Of a DNA stretch of 37,279 bases, positions 17,565 to 25,259 are shown piece after piece. The stretch covers positions 1 to 37,279 of the forward strand of contig NZ_JAALCR010000046.1 in assembly GCF_011065895.1 (NCBI RefSeq). The letters run 5' to 3'. The DNA comes from Paludisphaera rhizosphaerae (GTDB lineage: Bacteria > Planctomycetota > Planctomycetia > Isosphaerales > Isosphaeraceae). Made by a program: the position numbers and the translations under genes. The notes below the pieces were generated by a model, which did not search any database, was not told where the DNA came from, and saw only the letters and a program-made list of their open reading frames with translations. The first letter of the stretch is position 1; every line of letters starts with the position of its first letter.

Positions 17565-17593
17565 TTGCAGACGACGCGAGCCTCCGGTATAGT
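17565..17593 (+). promoter_or_regulatory. Sigma-70-type promoter for the TerD-like gene
   Basis: TTGCAG (17565-17570), a 17-base spacer, then TATAGT (17588-17593). Four of six -35 bases and five of six -10 bases match consensus. It points toward the TerD-like gene, giving a leader of roughly 120 bases. Confidence 0.6.
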
Positions 17594-17670
17594 TTCGCTC
17601 GGCGGCTCTGAAGGTCCTTCCTTCTATGTTTTTCAAACCCTAGGGCCTTCGCTTTCCGCTTATTCTTGAG

Positions 17671-17696
17671 CGTCCCGCCGGGGTCCGGTCGGGACG
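17671..17696 (+). promoter_or_regulatory. Inverted repeat in the leader of the TerD-like gene
   Basis: CGTCCCG (17671-17677) pairs perfectly with CGGGACG (17690-17696) around a 12-base loop, ending about 22 bases before the probable GTG start. There is no following T-tract, so it is not a convincing terminator. It could be an mRNA hairpin affecting translation or a dimeric repressor site. Confidence 0.4.
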
Positions 17697-17718
17697 TTCG
17701 CGTTTGTGGGGCAAAAGC

Positions 17719-19779
17719 GTGAACGCCCTTTACCTTCGTCGACGCCTGAAGGTGATGCTCCCCCAGGGAGACGGAACGACGCCGGTCAATGTCGTCGCCA
17801 CTCTCCAGAAGAACCTCGAATCGCTGGGGTTTCTTCTCGACGAGGACGTTGTCGAGGAGCTGAAACGCCTGAGCCCGATTCAGCTGGACTCCTTCTACCA
17901 GCGGTTGGTGAAGGACCTCCGCGCGATGGTCGGCGCGCACCGGACGTTCAGTCCTATGTACCCGAACTTCCCTGCCCAGGTCATGGACATGACCGAGGCG
18001 GAACTCTATCTGAACGCCTTCCGCCACTACTGGACGCACAGGCTTCCGGAGACCGAACCCAAGGCTCGCGACCCGCTCGAAGACTCGCCAAATTTACGGA
18101 TCATTCGGCTCGGTACGCGCGAGGATTTCGAGAACGTCTTTACGCTCCTCGCTCGGTCGAAGTCGCCGTTCTCGCCGCAGGATCAAGAGGACGTGAAATG
18201 GTTCATCGCGCAGTATCGCGATGGAATCAAGCGGCTCATGCCGGAGCATATCCCGTGCAAGGAGAACCTGGGGGTCCTTGGTGCCGAATTGATCCGCAAT
18301 ACGTCTGACGCTGAGGCCGTGCTGGGACCGCACATCAAGACCGCTACGGACGTGCTCCGCCTCGCCGCGGCGATGAGCGGCGGCGACGTGTCTCTGGCTC
18401 AAGCGTGCAGATTCGGCAAGTTCCGCCGCGCCGAGCGGACCCTGCTATTAGGCTGGATCGAGCGGGCAACTAGCCGCACTGAGGACATGCTCCGGTGGAA
18501 GCAACGCTGGATCCGGCTGGGCGAGCGTCTCCACCCGGGCGAGTATGCAGGCCGATTCCCAGAGACGGCGGCGGCCTTCGATGTACTCCGGAACGGCCGG
18601 CCGTTTGAGACGTTCAACTCGCGCGTCGAGAGGAGCTTGCTTCGCAAGGACGTCGATAGCGTGCTGGATTTGCTCGATGACCGTCCGGGCGAGTTGGCCC
18701 GGCGGCTGGATCATCTCACGCGGCTGGGGGACGATCGCGACGCGATCGTCGCCCGGTTCGCAAGCCGGGCCGACAGGGTATCGACTCCCGTTCTCCTCCA
18801 GGTGCTCACGTACTTTCGGCGTCGAGGCGAACCGGCCGACCTTCGGACGTTCTTCCCCAAGGGGAATATCGCCAAGGTCTACGCGATCCACGAGGCGCTT
18901 CCGGCCCTACCGGCGGGAGTGGATGAGGAACTGTCAACGATCTGCGAACAAGCACTCCTTGACCGTTTCTCGAAGCTCCCGCCGCTCGGAGCCTGCTACC
19001 TCGACGACATGTTGAGGAATTATCTGGTCCCCTTCTCCCAGCGGTCGGCGTCGAAGACCCTCCGAACCCTCGTGCGCGGCAGTCGCCTCCCGCTGCCCGA
19101 GTGCACGACGATGCGATTCTTCGTCTGGTGGAAGAACGGGCGCGGTCGGGTAGATATCGACCTCTCCGCGGCGATGTACGACGCGGACTTTGGTTATATT
19201 AGCACGCTGGCCTACTACAACCTGAAGGACTACGGGGCGCACCACAGCGGCGACATCGTCGATGCGCCGCAGGGCGCGGCCGAGTTCATCGACGTCGACA
19301 TTCCGAGGTGCCTTGAGCGCAAGGTCCGATACGTCGTCATGTCCTTGAACAGTTTCACTCGGCAGCCGTACTGCGACTTGCCGGAATGCTTCGCCGGATG
19401 GATGGCTCGCGAGCAGCCGAACTCGGGGGAAATCTTCGAGCCGAAGACCGTGATCGATAAGGTGGACCTCGCCGCAGACACCCATATGTGCCTCCCGGCC
19501 ATCTTTGATCTCGTCGGACGTGAGATCGTCTGGGCGGACATCGCCTTCGCCAGCCGTCCGCAGTTTGCTAACAACGTCCATAACAATCTGAGCGGCGTTT
19601 CTTTGATGCTCCGGGCGTTGACGCACCTTCGAAAGACTGACCTCTATTCGCTCTTCGACCTGCACGTAAAGGCGCGAGGGACGAGGGTCTCGGTAGCCGA
19701 AGGCGCCGATACCGTCTTTTCCGTCGATCGAGGGATCACGCCCTTCGACCTGGACCGAATCGCCGCTGAGTTCATGTGA
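17719..19779 (+). CDS. TerD-domain protein, RING-less relative of the MXAN_6230/SCO0854 family
   Basis: Protein of about 686 residues. Numbering below is from the in-frame TTG at 17704; I prefer GTG 17719, which has GGGG seven bases upstream. Residues about 6-110 (ALYLRRRLKVMLPQ, then DLRAMVGAHRTFSPMYPNFP) match the start of the MXAN_6230/SCO0854 family as I remember it. A helical middle has RPGELARRLDHLTRL (327-341) and FFPKGNIAKVYAI (383-395). The C-terminal 468-615 is TerD-like: VDIDLSAAMYD, HHSGDIVDAP, AAEFIDVDIP and FEPKTVIDKVDL. The cysteine-rich RING finger expected near residue 110-160 is absent. TerD proteins bind calcium and act in tellurite, phage and envelope stress responses; the role here is inferred only. 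It converges on an ATP-grasp gene and has its own promoter. Confidence 0.7.
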   Translation: MNALYLRRRLKVMLPQGDGTTPVNVVATLQKNLESLGFLLDEDVVEELKRLSPIQLDSFYQRLVKDLRAMVGAHRTFSPMYPNFPAQVMDMTEAELYLNAFRHYWTHRLPETEPKARDPLEDSPNLRIIRLGTREDFENVFTLLARSKSPFSPQDQEDVKWFIAQYRDGIKRLMPEHIPCKENLGVLGAELIRNTSDAEAVLGPHIKTATDVLRLAAAMSGGDVSLAQACRFGKFRRAERTLLLGWIERATSRTEDMLRWKQRWIRLGERLHPGEYAGRFPETAAAFDVLRNGRPFETFNSRVERSLLRKDVDSVLDLLDDRPGELARRLDHLTRLGDDRDAIVARFASRADRVSTPVLLQVLTYFRRRGEPADLRTFFPKGNIAKVYAIHEALPALPAGVDEELSTICEQALLDRFSKLPPLGACYLDDMLRNYLVPFSQRSASKTLRTLVRGSRLPLPECTTMRFFVWWKNGRGRVDIDLSAAMYDADFGYISTLAYYNLKDYGAHHSGDIVDAPQGAAEFIDVDIPRCLERKVRYVVMSLNSFTRQPYCDLPECFAGWMAREQPNSGEIFEPKTVIDKVDLAADTHMCLPAIFDLVGREIVWADIAFASRPQFANNVHNNLSGVSLMLRALTHLRKTDLYSLFDLHVKARGTRVSVAEGADTVFSVDRGITPFDLDRIAAEFM

Positions 19780-19821
19780 GCGACGTCGGCTTGTCCTGAT
19801 TTCGCAGCCCTCTACTTCCCG

Positions 19822-20097
19822 ATGCAGAATCGACGCCCTCGGTGCGTTGAGTGCGCAAGATGCACGAATTTTCGGGCATTGTGGGTGCTCGAGGCGAGCC
19901 CCGGGTGTCTGGAATGCACGCTCTGCGTCGGGTTCTGTTCCGGAGGTGTTCCGCAACGGGATCACCATCGAGGGCTATGCCACCCTCACTCATTCAGGTT
20001 GCCCTCGGACTCAACGTCTGCCACTGCCGGATCGCCAGTTCGCTCGCCTTCCTCACAACATCGGACAAATCGCACTGATAGAGCCAAGAGCAGCTAA
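19822..20097 (+). CDS. Doubtful cysteine-rich small reading frame
   Basis: ATG frame of 91 codons in the gap after the TerD-like gene. Its first 40 residues contain two similar cysteine clusters 21 residues apart, CVECARCTNF and CLECTLCVGF, which resemble a zinc or iron-sulfur knuckle pair. Against it being real: no ribosome site, and the last third runs antisense through the ATP-grasp gene. Listed only because the paired C-x2-C-x2-C motifs are unusual for a chance frame. Confidence 0.15.
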   Translation: MQNRRPRCVECARCTNFRALWVLEASPGCLECTLCVGFCSGGVPQRDHHRGLCHPHSFRLPSDSTSATAGSPVRSPSSQHRTNRTDRAKSS

Positions 20098-20833
20098 ATC
20101 CATTCAGTTCCACCAACCACAATCTCCCTTTCGATTCGCATATGTCCATCATAAATATCGGATCGGGTCGCCAGGACACGTCGGCCAGTATGGCCGCCGC
20201 GAAGTCAAGCACCTCGACGGGACAGCCGGCCGCAATAGACTTTGTTCCGTCCTCGGAGTACTGGCTAGCCGCGATGACCTTGTCCTCGGCGACGATCAGA
20301 CGCCATTCACGACCTATCTCCTTTGGAGCGGCGATCACGACCTGGGTCGCCGGATCGTAGCGAGTCGGAGACAAGGCCGCGGCGAATGACTCGCTATGTA
20401 CGCAGCGTCCGACGAAATGCTTTTGACAGCCCGCTGGGCGGGCGAAAACCTCATCGTCGACCCCGAAAACTGTGAACACCCAATCGCTCTGCCGGATAGC
20501 TTCGACACCGGGCATGATTGCGTAATGTTGATTCAGCAGGTACTTCCCGTAGTAGGCGAAGTAGGTTGAACAATCGAGTTTCTCGGCGTCGCACCAGGCG
20601 CCCGGGGCCCACTCGTGGTGAAGTTGGATCTGGCGAGCGAAGGGGAAGGTCCCGTACCCGATCACGCACCGGTCGGGCGGGACGGGTTGGCCGTCGATGG
20701 CTAGGCTGGCTCCAGCTTTGAGCGAGCCGTGAGGGACGATGCTCCCGATCATCCCCTGCCGCCGGATCTCCGACAAGAGGAGGTCCGCTTCGTCGCGATA
20801 GACGCCAGCCTCGATCAGCCACGTCGGATTCAT
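19994..20833 (-). CDS. ATP-grasp domain protein, R2K-clade type
   Basis: Probable ATP-dependent carboxylate-amine or peptide ligase of 279 residues. Recognisable elements are FARPAGCQKHFVGR (the RP...K.F.G motif of the R2K clade), IGREWRLIVAEDKVIAASQY, MMDICESKGRLWLVELN with the metal-binding E-x-N, and a final GFSCSWLYQCD. These place it with the DUF4343-like ATP-grasp families, whose described roles are synthesis of small peptides or peptide tags on proteins. The true substrate is unknown. The start ATG 20833 is the first methionine before the conserved region. It converges on the TerD-like gene with a gap of about 214 bases. Codon use appears less GC-biased than in the flanking core genes. 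Confidence 0.72.
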   Translation of the reverse strand: MNPTWLIEAGVYRDEADLLLSEIRRQGMIGSIVPHGSLKAGASLAIDGQPVPPDRCVIGYGTFPFARQIQLHHEWAPGAWCDAEKLDCSTYFAYYGKYLLNQHYAIMPGVEAIRQSDWVFTVFGVDDEVFARPAGCQKHFVGRCVHSESFAAALSPTRYDPATQVVIAAPKEIGREWRLIVAEDKVIAASQYSEDGTKSIAAGCPVEVLDFAAAILADVSWRPDPIFMMDICESKGRLWLVELNGFSCSWLYQCDLSDVVRKASELAIRQWQTLSPRAT

Positions 20834-21264
20834 TGGTGACTCACGAACTACAACGCCGGGTAGTCTTACGCGTCTGACCCTCGCACTGCGGAAATCAATC
20901 CTACCGAATCACCATCATTACATGCATCAAGGATATAGTGTAATTCGCCAATCGAAGGCGGATTGACGGTCTCCGAGGTTGAGTCCTTGATTCGGTCTTC
21001 GCGATCGCTCTCGGGTCAGTTTGTTCGAGTTGAACCGTTCTGGACCTGAACTCGTGCAGATTCCGAAGCTCAACCTATCTCACGACCGCTTCCGACAGAA
21101 TGTCGTTCCTGACTCTATCTAGGGTTCTGTGCCGAATTCTGTACCGGTCAGACGCCAAGGATCCAGTTCAGACCAAGGGAAGATATCGCAAACAACTTTT
21201 TCCCAATGGTTTGCGACATGTGGCGCGAAATATTCTCGCCATCTTCTCCCGATTCGACATCGAC
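20834..21264. other. AT-richer gene-free region between the ATP-grasp gene and mnmE
   Basis: 431 bases with no supported gene, visibly less GC-rich than the flanks. It contains the inverted repeat at 21186-21216 and presumably the promoter of the ATP-grasp gene, since a TATATC-like box lies on the minus strand near 20933. It may be the edge of an acquired segment. Confidence 0.5.
21186..21216 (-). terminator. Possible terminator after mnmE
   Basis: Perfect 8-base inverted repeat TCGCAAAC (21186-21193) and GTTTGCGA (21209-21216) with a 15-base loop, about 50 bases past the mnmE stop in its direction of transcription. The T-tract after the stem is poor, so termination is only a possibility. 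Confidence 0.35.
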
Positions 21265-22791
21265 TCATTTTCCTATGCAGAACCGGGCGAAGATCCGGTC
21301 CAGGACGTCATCGGCCACGATGACGCCCGTGACTTCGCCGAGGTCATCGAGGGCGGCTCTCAGTTCGAAGGCGATCAATTCGTCGCCGCCGCCGGCGAGC
21401 ATCACGGCGGCGGCCTCGCGGATGGAGGCCGAGGCTCGCGTCAGGGCGTCTCGGCAGCGGGCGGAAGTGCCCGTCGTTGAGGACTCGCTCTCGCGACGGC
21501 GGATCGCATTGGCGATCGTGTGTTTCAGTCGTTCGAGTCCCACGCCGGTCCGTGCGCTGGTGGCAAGCCAGGGCGTTGGGTCGTCGCCTGGAGGGGGGGC
21601 GAGGTCGGACTTGGTCCAGATGGGGATGACGCGGTCGTCGTCGGGAGTCTGGGAAGTCCGGGCGTCGGACGAGGAGCAGGCGAGGATCACGTCGGCGCGG
21701 TCGGATGCAGCCGACCGGCGGTCCTGGGCTTCGGCGGCGATCGCGTCGGCGGCGGATTCCATCCCCGCAGTGTCGACCAGCTCGACGACGAGTCCGTCGC
21801 AGGGGCAGGGGGCCGACAGGGTGTCGCGGGTGGCGCCGGCGACGGGCGAGACGATCGCGTGATCGTCCCCCAACAGCCCGTTGAACAGACGGCTCTTGCC
21901 GGCGTTGGGGAGGCCGACCAGGACCACGAGCGGGGCGTCGCCGGAACGGTCGCGACGGCCCAGGCGGGCGGTCAATGCGTCGAGGGCGACCGCCTCGCGG
22001 TCCAGTTCTTCCGCCAGCGCCGCGCGGCCGATGGGATCGACGTCGGCCTCGTCGACGAAATCGAGGTCAGCCTCCAGGTGGGCGAGGAGGTCGAGCAGCC
22101 GGTCGCGCAGGGCCTCGATCGGGCCCGCCAGTCCGCCAGCGAGCTGCTCCAACGCTGCGTCGAGGCGGCGGGCGTCGCGGGCGTCGATCACGCCCAGGAC
22201 GGCCTCGGCGCGAGTCAGGTCAATTCGGCCGGAGAGGAAGGCTCGGAGGGTGAACTCGCCCGCCCGCGCTGGTCTGGCACCCTGGGACAGAACGTGCGCC
22301 AGCAGGCGGTCGAGCAGAGGAGGCGAGCCGAGCGTATGGATCTCCGCCAACTCCTGCCCGGTGTAGGTCCGAGGAGCCGGCCAGAGCGCGAGGCTCGCGG
22401 GGAGGAGCGGACGGAGGCCGGCGAGTTGGTACGAGCCGGCGATGACGGTGGGACGCCTCGGCGACGGTTCCGAGATGGCATACGCGTCCGAAACGACGGC
22501 CTTCCCCCCTGGAGGGGGAAGGTGGCCCGAAGGGCCGGATGAGGGGGACGACCGCTGTCGGACGTCTATCCCCCGACTCGTTACAAATCCCGAGGCGATC
22601 TCCCCCTCATCCGACCCCTGCGGGGTCTGCCTTCCCCCTCCAGGGGGGAAGGCGTCAGATTTGGGTTCGAAGTTCGCGAGGGCGACGCGCCACGCGCCGG
22701 GACCGGATAAACGAACGATGCCGCGAAGGCCCCCGCCGGGTGCGGAGGCCTTCGCGGCGATCAGATCCTCGGTGTCGAAGGCCGACGACAT
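21265..22791 (-). CDS. mnmE: tRNA modification GTPase MnmE with an in-frame repeat insertion
   Basis: GTPase that with MnmG installs the carboxymethylaminomethyl group on wobble uridine 34 of certain tRNAs. The 508-residue product has the N-terminal folate-binding domain (IVRLSGPGAW at 25-34; RTYTGQELAEIHTLG at 141-155), a helical domain, the G domain with P-loop GLPNAGKS (293-300), DTAGM (340-344) and TKSD (393-396), and the terminal FCIGK (504-508) with catalytic cysteine. Residues about 46-99 do not belong to the family. They are encoded by a 162-base palindromic repeat, placed in the natural loop between SGPGAWRVALANF and the next strand, in frame. The start is 13 bases after yidC, the order seen in many bacteria. 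The reading frame is intact, so a functional protein is expected. Confidence 0.93.
   Translation of the reverse strand: MSSAFDTEDLIAAKASAPGGGLRGIVRLSGPGAWRVALANFEPKSDAFPPGGGRQTPQGSDEGEIASGFVTSRGIDVRQRSSPSSGPSGHLPPPGGKAVVSDAYAISEPSPRRPTVIAGSYQLAGLRPLLPASLALWPAPRTYTGQELAEIHTLGSPPLLDRLLAHVLSQGARPARAGEFTLRAFLSGRIDLTRAEAVLGVIDARDARRLDAALEQLAGGLAGPIEALRDRLLDLLAHLEADLDFVDEADVDPIGRAALAEELDREAVALDALTARLGRRDRSGDAPLVVLVGLPNAGKSRLFNGLLGDDHAIVSPVAGATRDTLSAPCPCDGLVVELVDTAGMESAADAIAAEAQDRRSAASDRADVILACSSSDARTSQTPDDDRVIPIWTKSDLAPPPGDDPTPWLATSARTGVGLERLKHTIANAIRRRESESSTTGTSARCRDALTRASASIREAAAVMLAGGGDELIAFELRAALDDLGEVTGVIVADDVLDRIFARFCIGK
22495..22656. repeat. Nested-palindrome repeat element, copy 1 (inside mnmE)
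   Basis: 162 bases (54 codons exactly) with near-perfect terminal inverted repeats of about 27 bases. Each end is itself a palindrome of CCTTCCCCC...GGGGGAAGG type. Two internal hairpins are seen: GGCCC-GAA-GGGCC (22524-22536) and GACCCC-TGC-GGGGTC (22613-22627). The related copy lies at 32241-32403. Both mnmE-strand and opposite-strand readings are free of stops. Confidence 0.85.
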
Positions 22792-22804
22792 GGCCGGGCC
22801 GCGA

Positions 22805-25051
22805 TCACTTCCGCCCGGGGCGGGCGGGGGGCTTGCGGCGGTCGCGGTCCTTCTCGACCTCCTTCTCTTTCTCCTTGCTCCGACCGTCCCGGGTCGCCCG
22901 GTCGTCGATCATCTTGCGGTAGGTCGGATCCTTCTTGGCCTCTTCGAGGACGCGATTCCAGAGCTGGGCGATGCCGCCGGTGGGCTTGGGGGGAGCTTCC
23001 GGCGAGCCCTTGGGGCCGCGGCCGGGGCCGTCCTCGCCCTTCGCGGGGCCTTCCGTCCCTTCGGCCGGATGCTCGTGGATGATCTTGGGGAGCAACAGCC
23101 GCTCGCCGATCGTCCAGAGGCTGCTCGTGATGAAGTAGATGCCCAGGCCCGAGGGGACCTTGTAGAACATCACGGCCATCACGATCATCATGTACTTCAT
23201 CGTCTTCTGCTGCATTTCCGCCTCGGGCGTGGTGGCCGGCGGGGCGAAGAGCTGCGTCTGGAAGAGCATCAGACCGACGACCAGGATCGGCAGCAGGTTG
23301 AACCAGTGGCCGAGGAACGGCAGGTCGAACGGCATGCGGAAGAGCATGTCGGGCGCGGCGAGGTCGTTGATCCAGAGGAACGGCGCCTGACGGAGCCCGA
23401 CCGTCGTATTCAGGGCCTGCCAGAGGCCGACGAAGATCGGCAACTGGATCAGGGCCGGCAGGCAGCCGGCGACCGGGTTGGCGTTGTGCTTCTTGTACAG
23501 GGCGAAGGTCTCGCGAGTGAGCTTCTCCTTGTCGTCCTTGTACTTCTCCTGGATCGCCTTGAGGTGGGGCTGAAGCTCCTGCATCTTCTGAGCCATCAGC
23601 GCCTGCTTGCGGCCCAGGGGGAACATCAGCATCTTGACGATCAGCGTCAGCAGGATGATGGCGACGCCGTAGTTGCCGCGAACCCCGCCGAAGAGCGCCG
23701 AGACCTTCTCAGTCAGGGAGTACGTGAACGAGAGCATCGGCGTGATGAACAGCTTGGCGATCGTCGGGGCGAGGGGGATGATCCCCTTGCGGTAGACGGC
23801 CAGTTCCTCGGCGCCGTAGGGAGCCAGGGCCTCGGGCGTTTTGGCGCCGGCGAAGACCTTGAAGGCGAACGTCTTGGGCGTGTTCGGGCCGACCTTCACC
23901 GGTCGGGAGCTGATCCGCACGCCGACGTCCGACTTCTGGAGATCCTGGGGGTGGGCGTGAAGGAGGACGCCCTGAGTCTCGCGGTCCATCCGGTCGTCGG
24001 CGCTCTTCGAGGCCAGAACTGGGGCGACGAGAATCGCGAAGTACTGGTTCTCGATGCCCGCATAACGCAGCGGGTTGACGGTCGACTCGAAGGCCTTGCC
24101 GGTGGCGATCTTGTAAGCCGTCTCGGTCTCCAGCGCGGTCGAGCCGCCGGAGGCGGCGGTGCCGAAGAAAACCTCGCGGAACGTTGAGGTGTACCACTCG
24201 CCTTCGATCGGGATCCCGTAGGGGCCCAGCAGATTGAAGGTGAAGGAACGCTCCTGGTCGTCAGGACTCTCGAACTTCAGGTCGAGTTCCAGGCCGTCGG
24301 CGCCCTGCCAGAGCCGGAACGTCTTGGTGACGATCACACCGTTGGCGGCCCTGGTGCGGAAGACGACTTCCTGGCCCTGGGCGGACGGGACTTCCCCGTT
24401 CGCCTCGCGGCTGATCGGACGCACGGCGCGGCCCTGATCGTCGCGGACGACGTCCCAGAGTTCGGCGTCGAGGAGATCCTCGCTCGGCGGCGCATCAGGG
24501 GTCGCGGCGGCAAGCTGGGCTCGATCCGCGGGACGCAAAGGCGAGCTGCGGCCGGCGACTTCGGACGGGCTGAGCGTCAGTGCCAGCGAGGGGGGCCAGG
24601 CGGCGGAGAAGAGCGGCTTGGATCGATCCCGGCCGATGAGCTGCATCGGCAGGTGGGGGTTCTTCCGCCCCTCGAAGTCGGCGTCGTAGCGCGACGAGAA
24701 GACGGACTCCACGCCCGCCCCCTTCTGGTCAAGCTGGACGGCCAGACGATAGCCGCCGGGCGTCTTGTCCTCGGCCGAGCCCATCGCCAGTTCGGTCGGC
24801 GGGACGAGATCGGCCTTCGGCTTGGGTGCCTCTTTGACGGCGGCGGATTCCGTGGACGGAGCGTCGCCGGGCTTTTTCTCGGCGTCGGCGGGCTCCGCCT
24901 TCTTGGCTTCATCCGCCTTGGCGACCGCGACGGGAGGCTTCTTGGCGGCGTTGCGGGGCGCCAGGCCGAGCTTTTCGAGGAGATAGGGGAACCCCACCAT
25001 CCACAAGAAAATCAACATCACGAAGAGGACGAGACGCTTCTCATTGCTCAT
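22805..25051 (-). CDS. yidC: Membrane protein insertase YidC/Oxa1
   Basis: Inserts and folds inner-membrane proteins, alone or with SecYEG. I take the ATG at 25051 (MSNEKRLVLFVMLIF), which starts the usual N-terminal membrane helix; an upstream in-frame ATG at 25165 would add 38 unsupported residues. The 748-residue product has TM1 (about 8-25), an Ala/Lys/Pro-rich linker, the periplasmic beta domain (about 90-430), and the conserved five-helix core from YGVAIILLTLIVKMLMFPL, through GCLPALIQLPIFVGLWQAL, to KVPSGLGIYFITSSLWTIGE. A long basic tail (KEKEKEVEKDRDRRK) probably contacts the ribosome. mnmE follows 13 bases downstream. It is longer than E. coli YidC because of the linker and tail. 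Confidence 0.94.
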   Translation of the reverse strand: MSNEKRLVLFVMLIFLWMVGFPYLLEKLGLAPRNAAKKPPVAVAKADEAKKAEPADAEKKPGDAPSTESAAVKEAPKPKADLVPPTELAMGSAEDKTPGGYRLAVQLDQKGAGVESVFSSRYDADFEGRKNPHLPMQLIGRDRSKPLFSAAWPPSLALTLSPSEVAGRSSPLRPADRAQLAAATPDAPPSEDLLDAELWDVVRDDQGRAVRPISREANGEVPSAQGQEVVFRTRAANGVIVTKTFRLWQGADGLELDLKFESPDDQERSFTFNLLGPYGIPIEGEWYTSTFREVFFGTAASGGSTALETETAYKIATGKAFESTVNPLRYAGIENQYFAILVAPVLASKSADDRMDRETQGVLLHAHPQDLQKSDVGVRISSRPVKVGPNTPKTFAFKVFAGAKTPEALAPYGAEELAVYRKGIIPLAPTIAKLFITPMLSFTYSLTEKVSALFGGVRGNYGVAIILLTLIVKMLMFPLGRKQALMAQKMQELQPHLKAIQEKYKDDKEKLTRETFALYKKHNANPVAGCLPALIQLPIFVGLWQALNTTVGLRQAPFLWINDLAAPDMLFRMPFDLPFLGHWFNLLPILVVGLMLFQTQLFAPPATTPEAEMQQKTMKYMMIVMAVMFYKVPSGLGIYFITSSLWTIGERLLLPKIIHEHPAEGTEGPAKGEDGPGRGPKGSPEAPPKPTGGIAQLWNRVLEEAKKDPTYRKMIDDRATRDGRSKEKEKEVEKDRDRRKPPARPGRK

Positions 25052-25259
25052 GAACCAGGATTCCCGGAGCCGTGTGGCGGAGGCGAGGGATGCAGCGGCC
25101 GACCAGTTCCGGGTCTTCGGAACGAGTTTGGCAGATCCTAAAAGTATAAGGACGCCGTCGAGCACCCTTCTCGATTGTCGCGAGGGGTCGACGAAATCGC
25201 AAGACGCCCTGCGCGTCCGCGTGAGGGCGTCCCGAGATCAGGGGTGGTGGGAAGGCGGC

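Larger units (their letters stand above)
17369..17718. other. Intergenic region between divergent sulfatase and TerD-like genes
   Basis: About 350 bases without a supported gene. It contains the promoter at 17565-17593 and an inverted repeat at 17671-17696, both on the side of the TerD-like gene. Nothing else is recognised. Confidence 0.6.

Noticed and set aside
22442-24187. 581-codon plus-strand frame opposite mnmE and yidC
   Set aside because: Antisense to two firmly identified genes; no recognisable domain.
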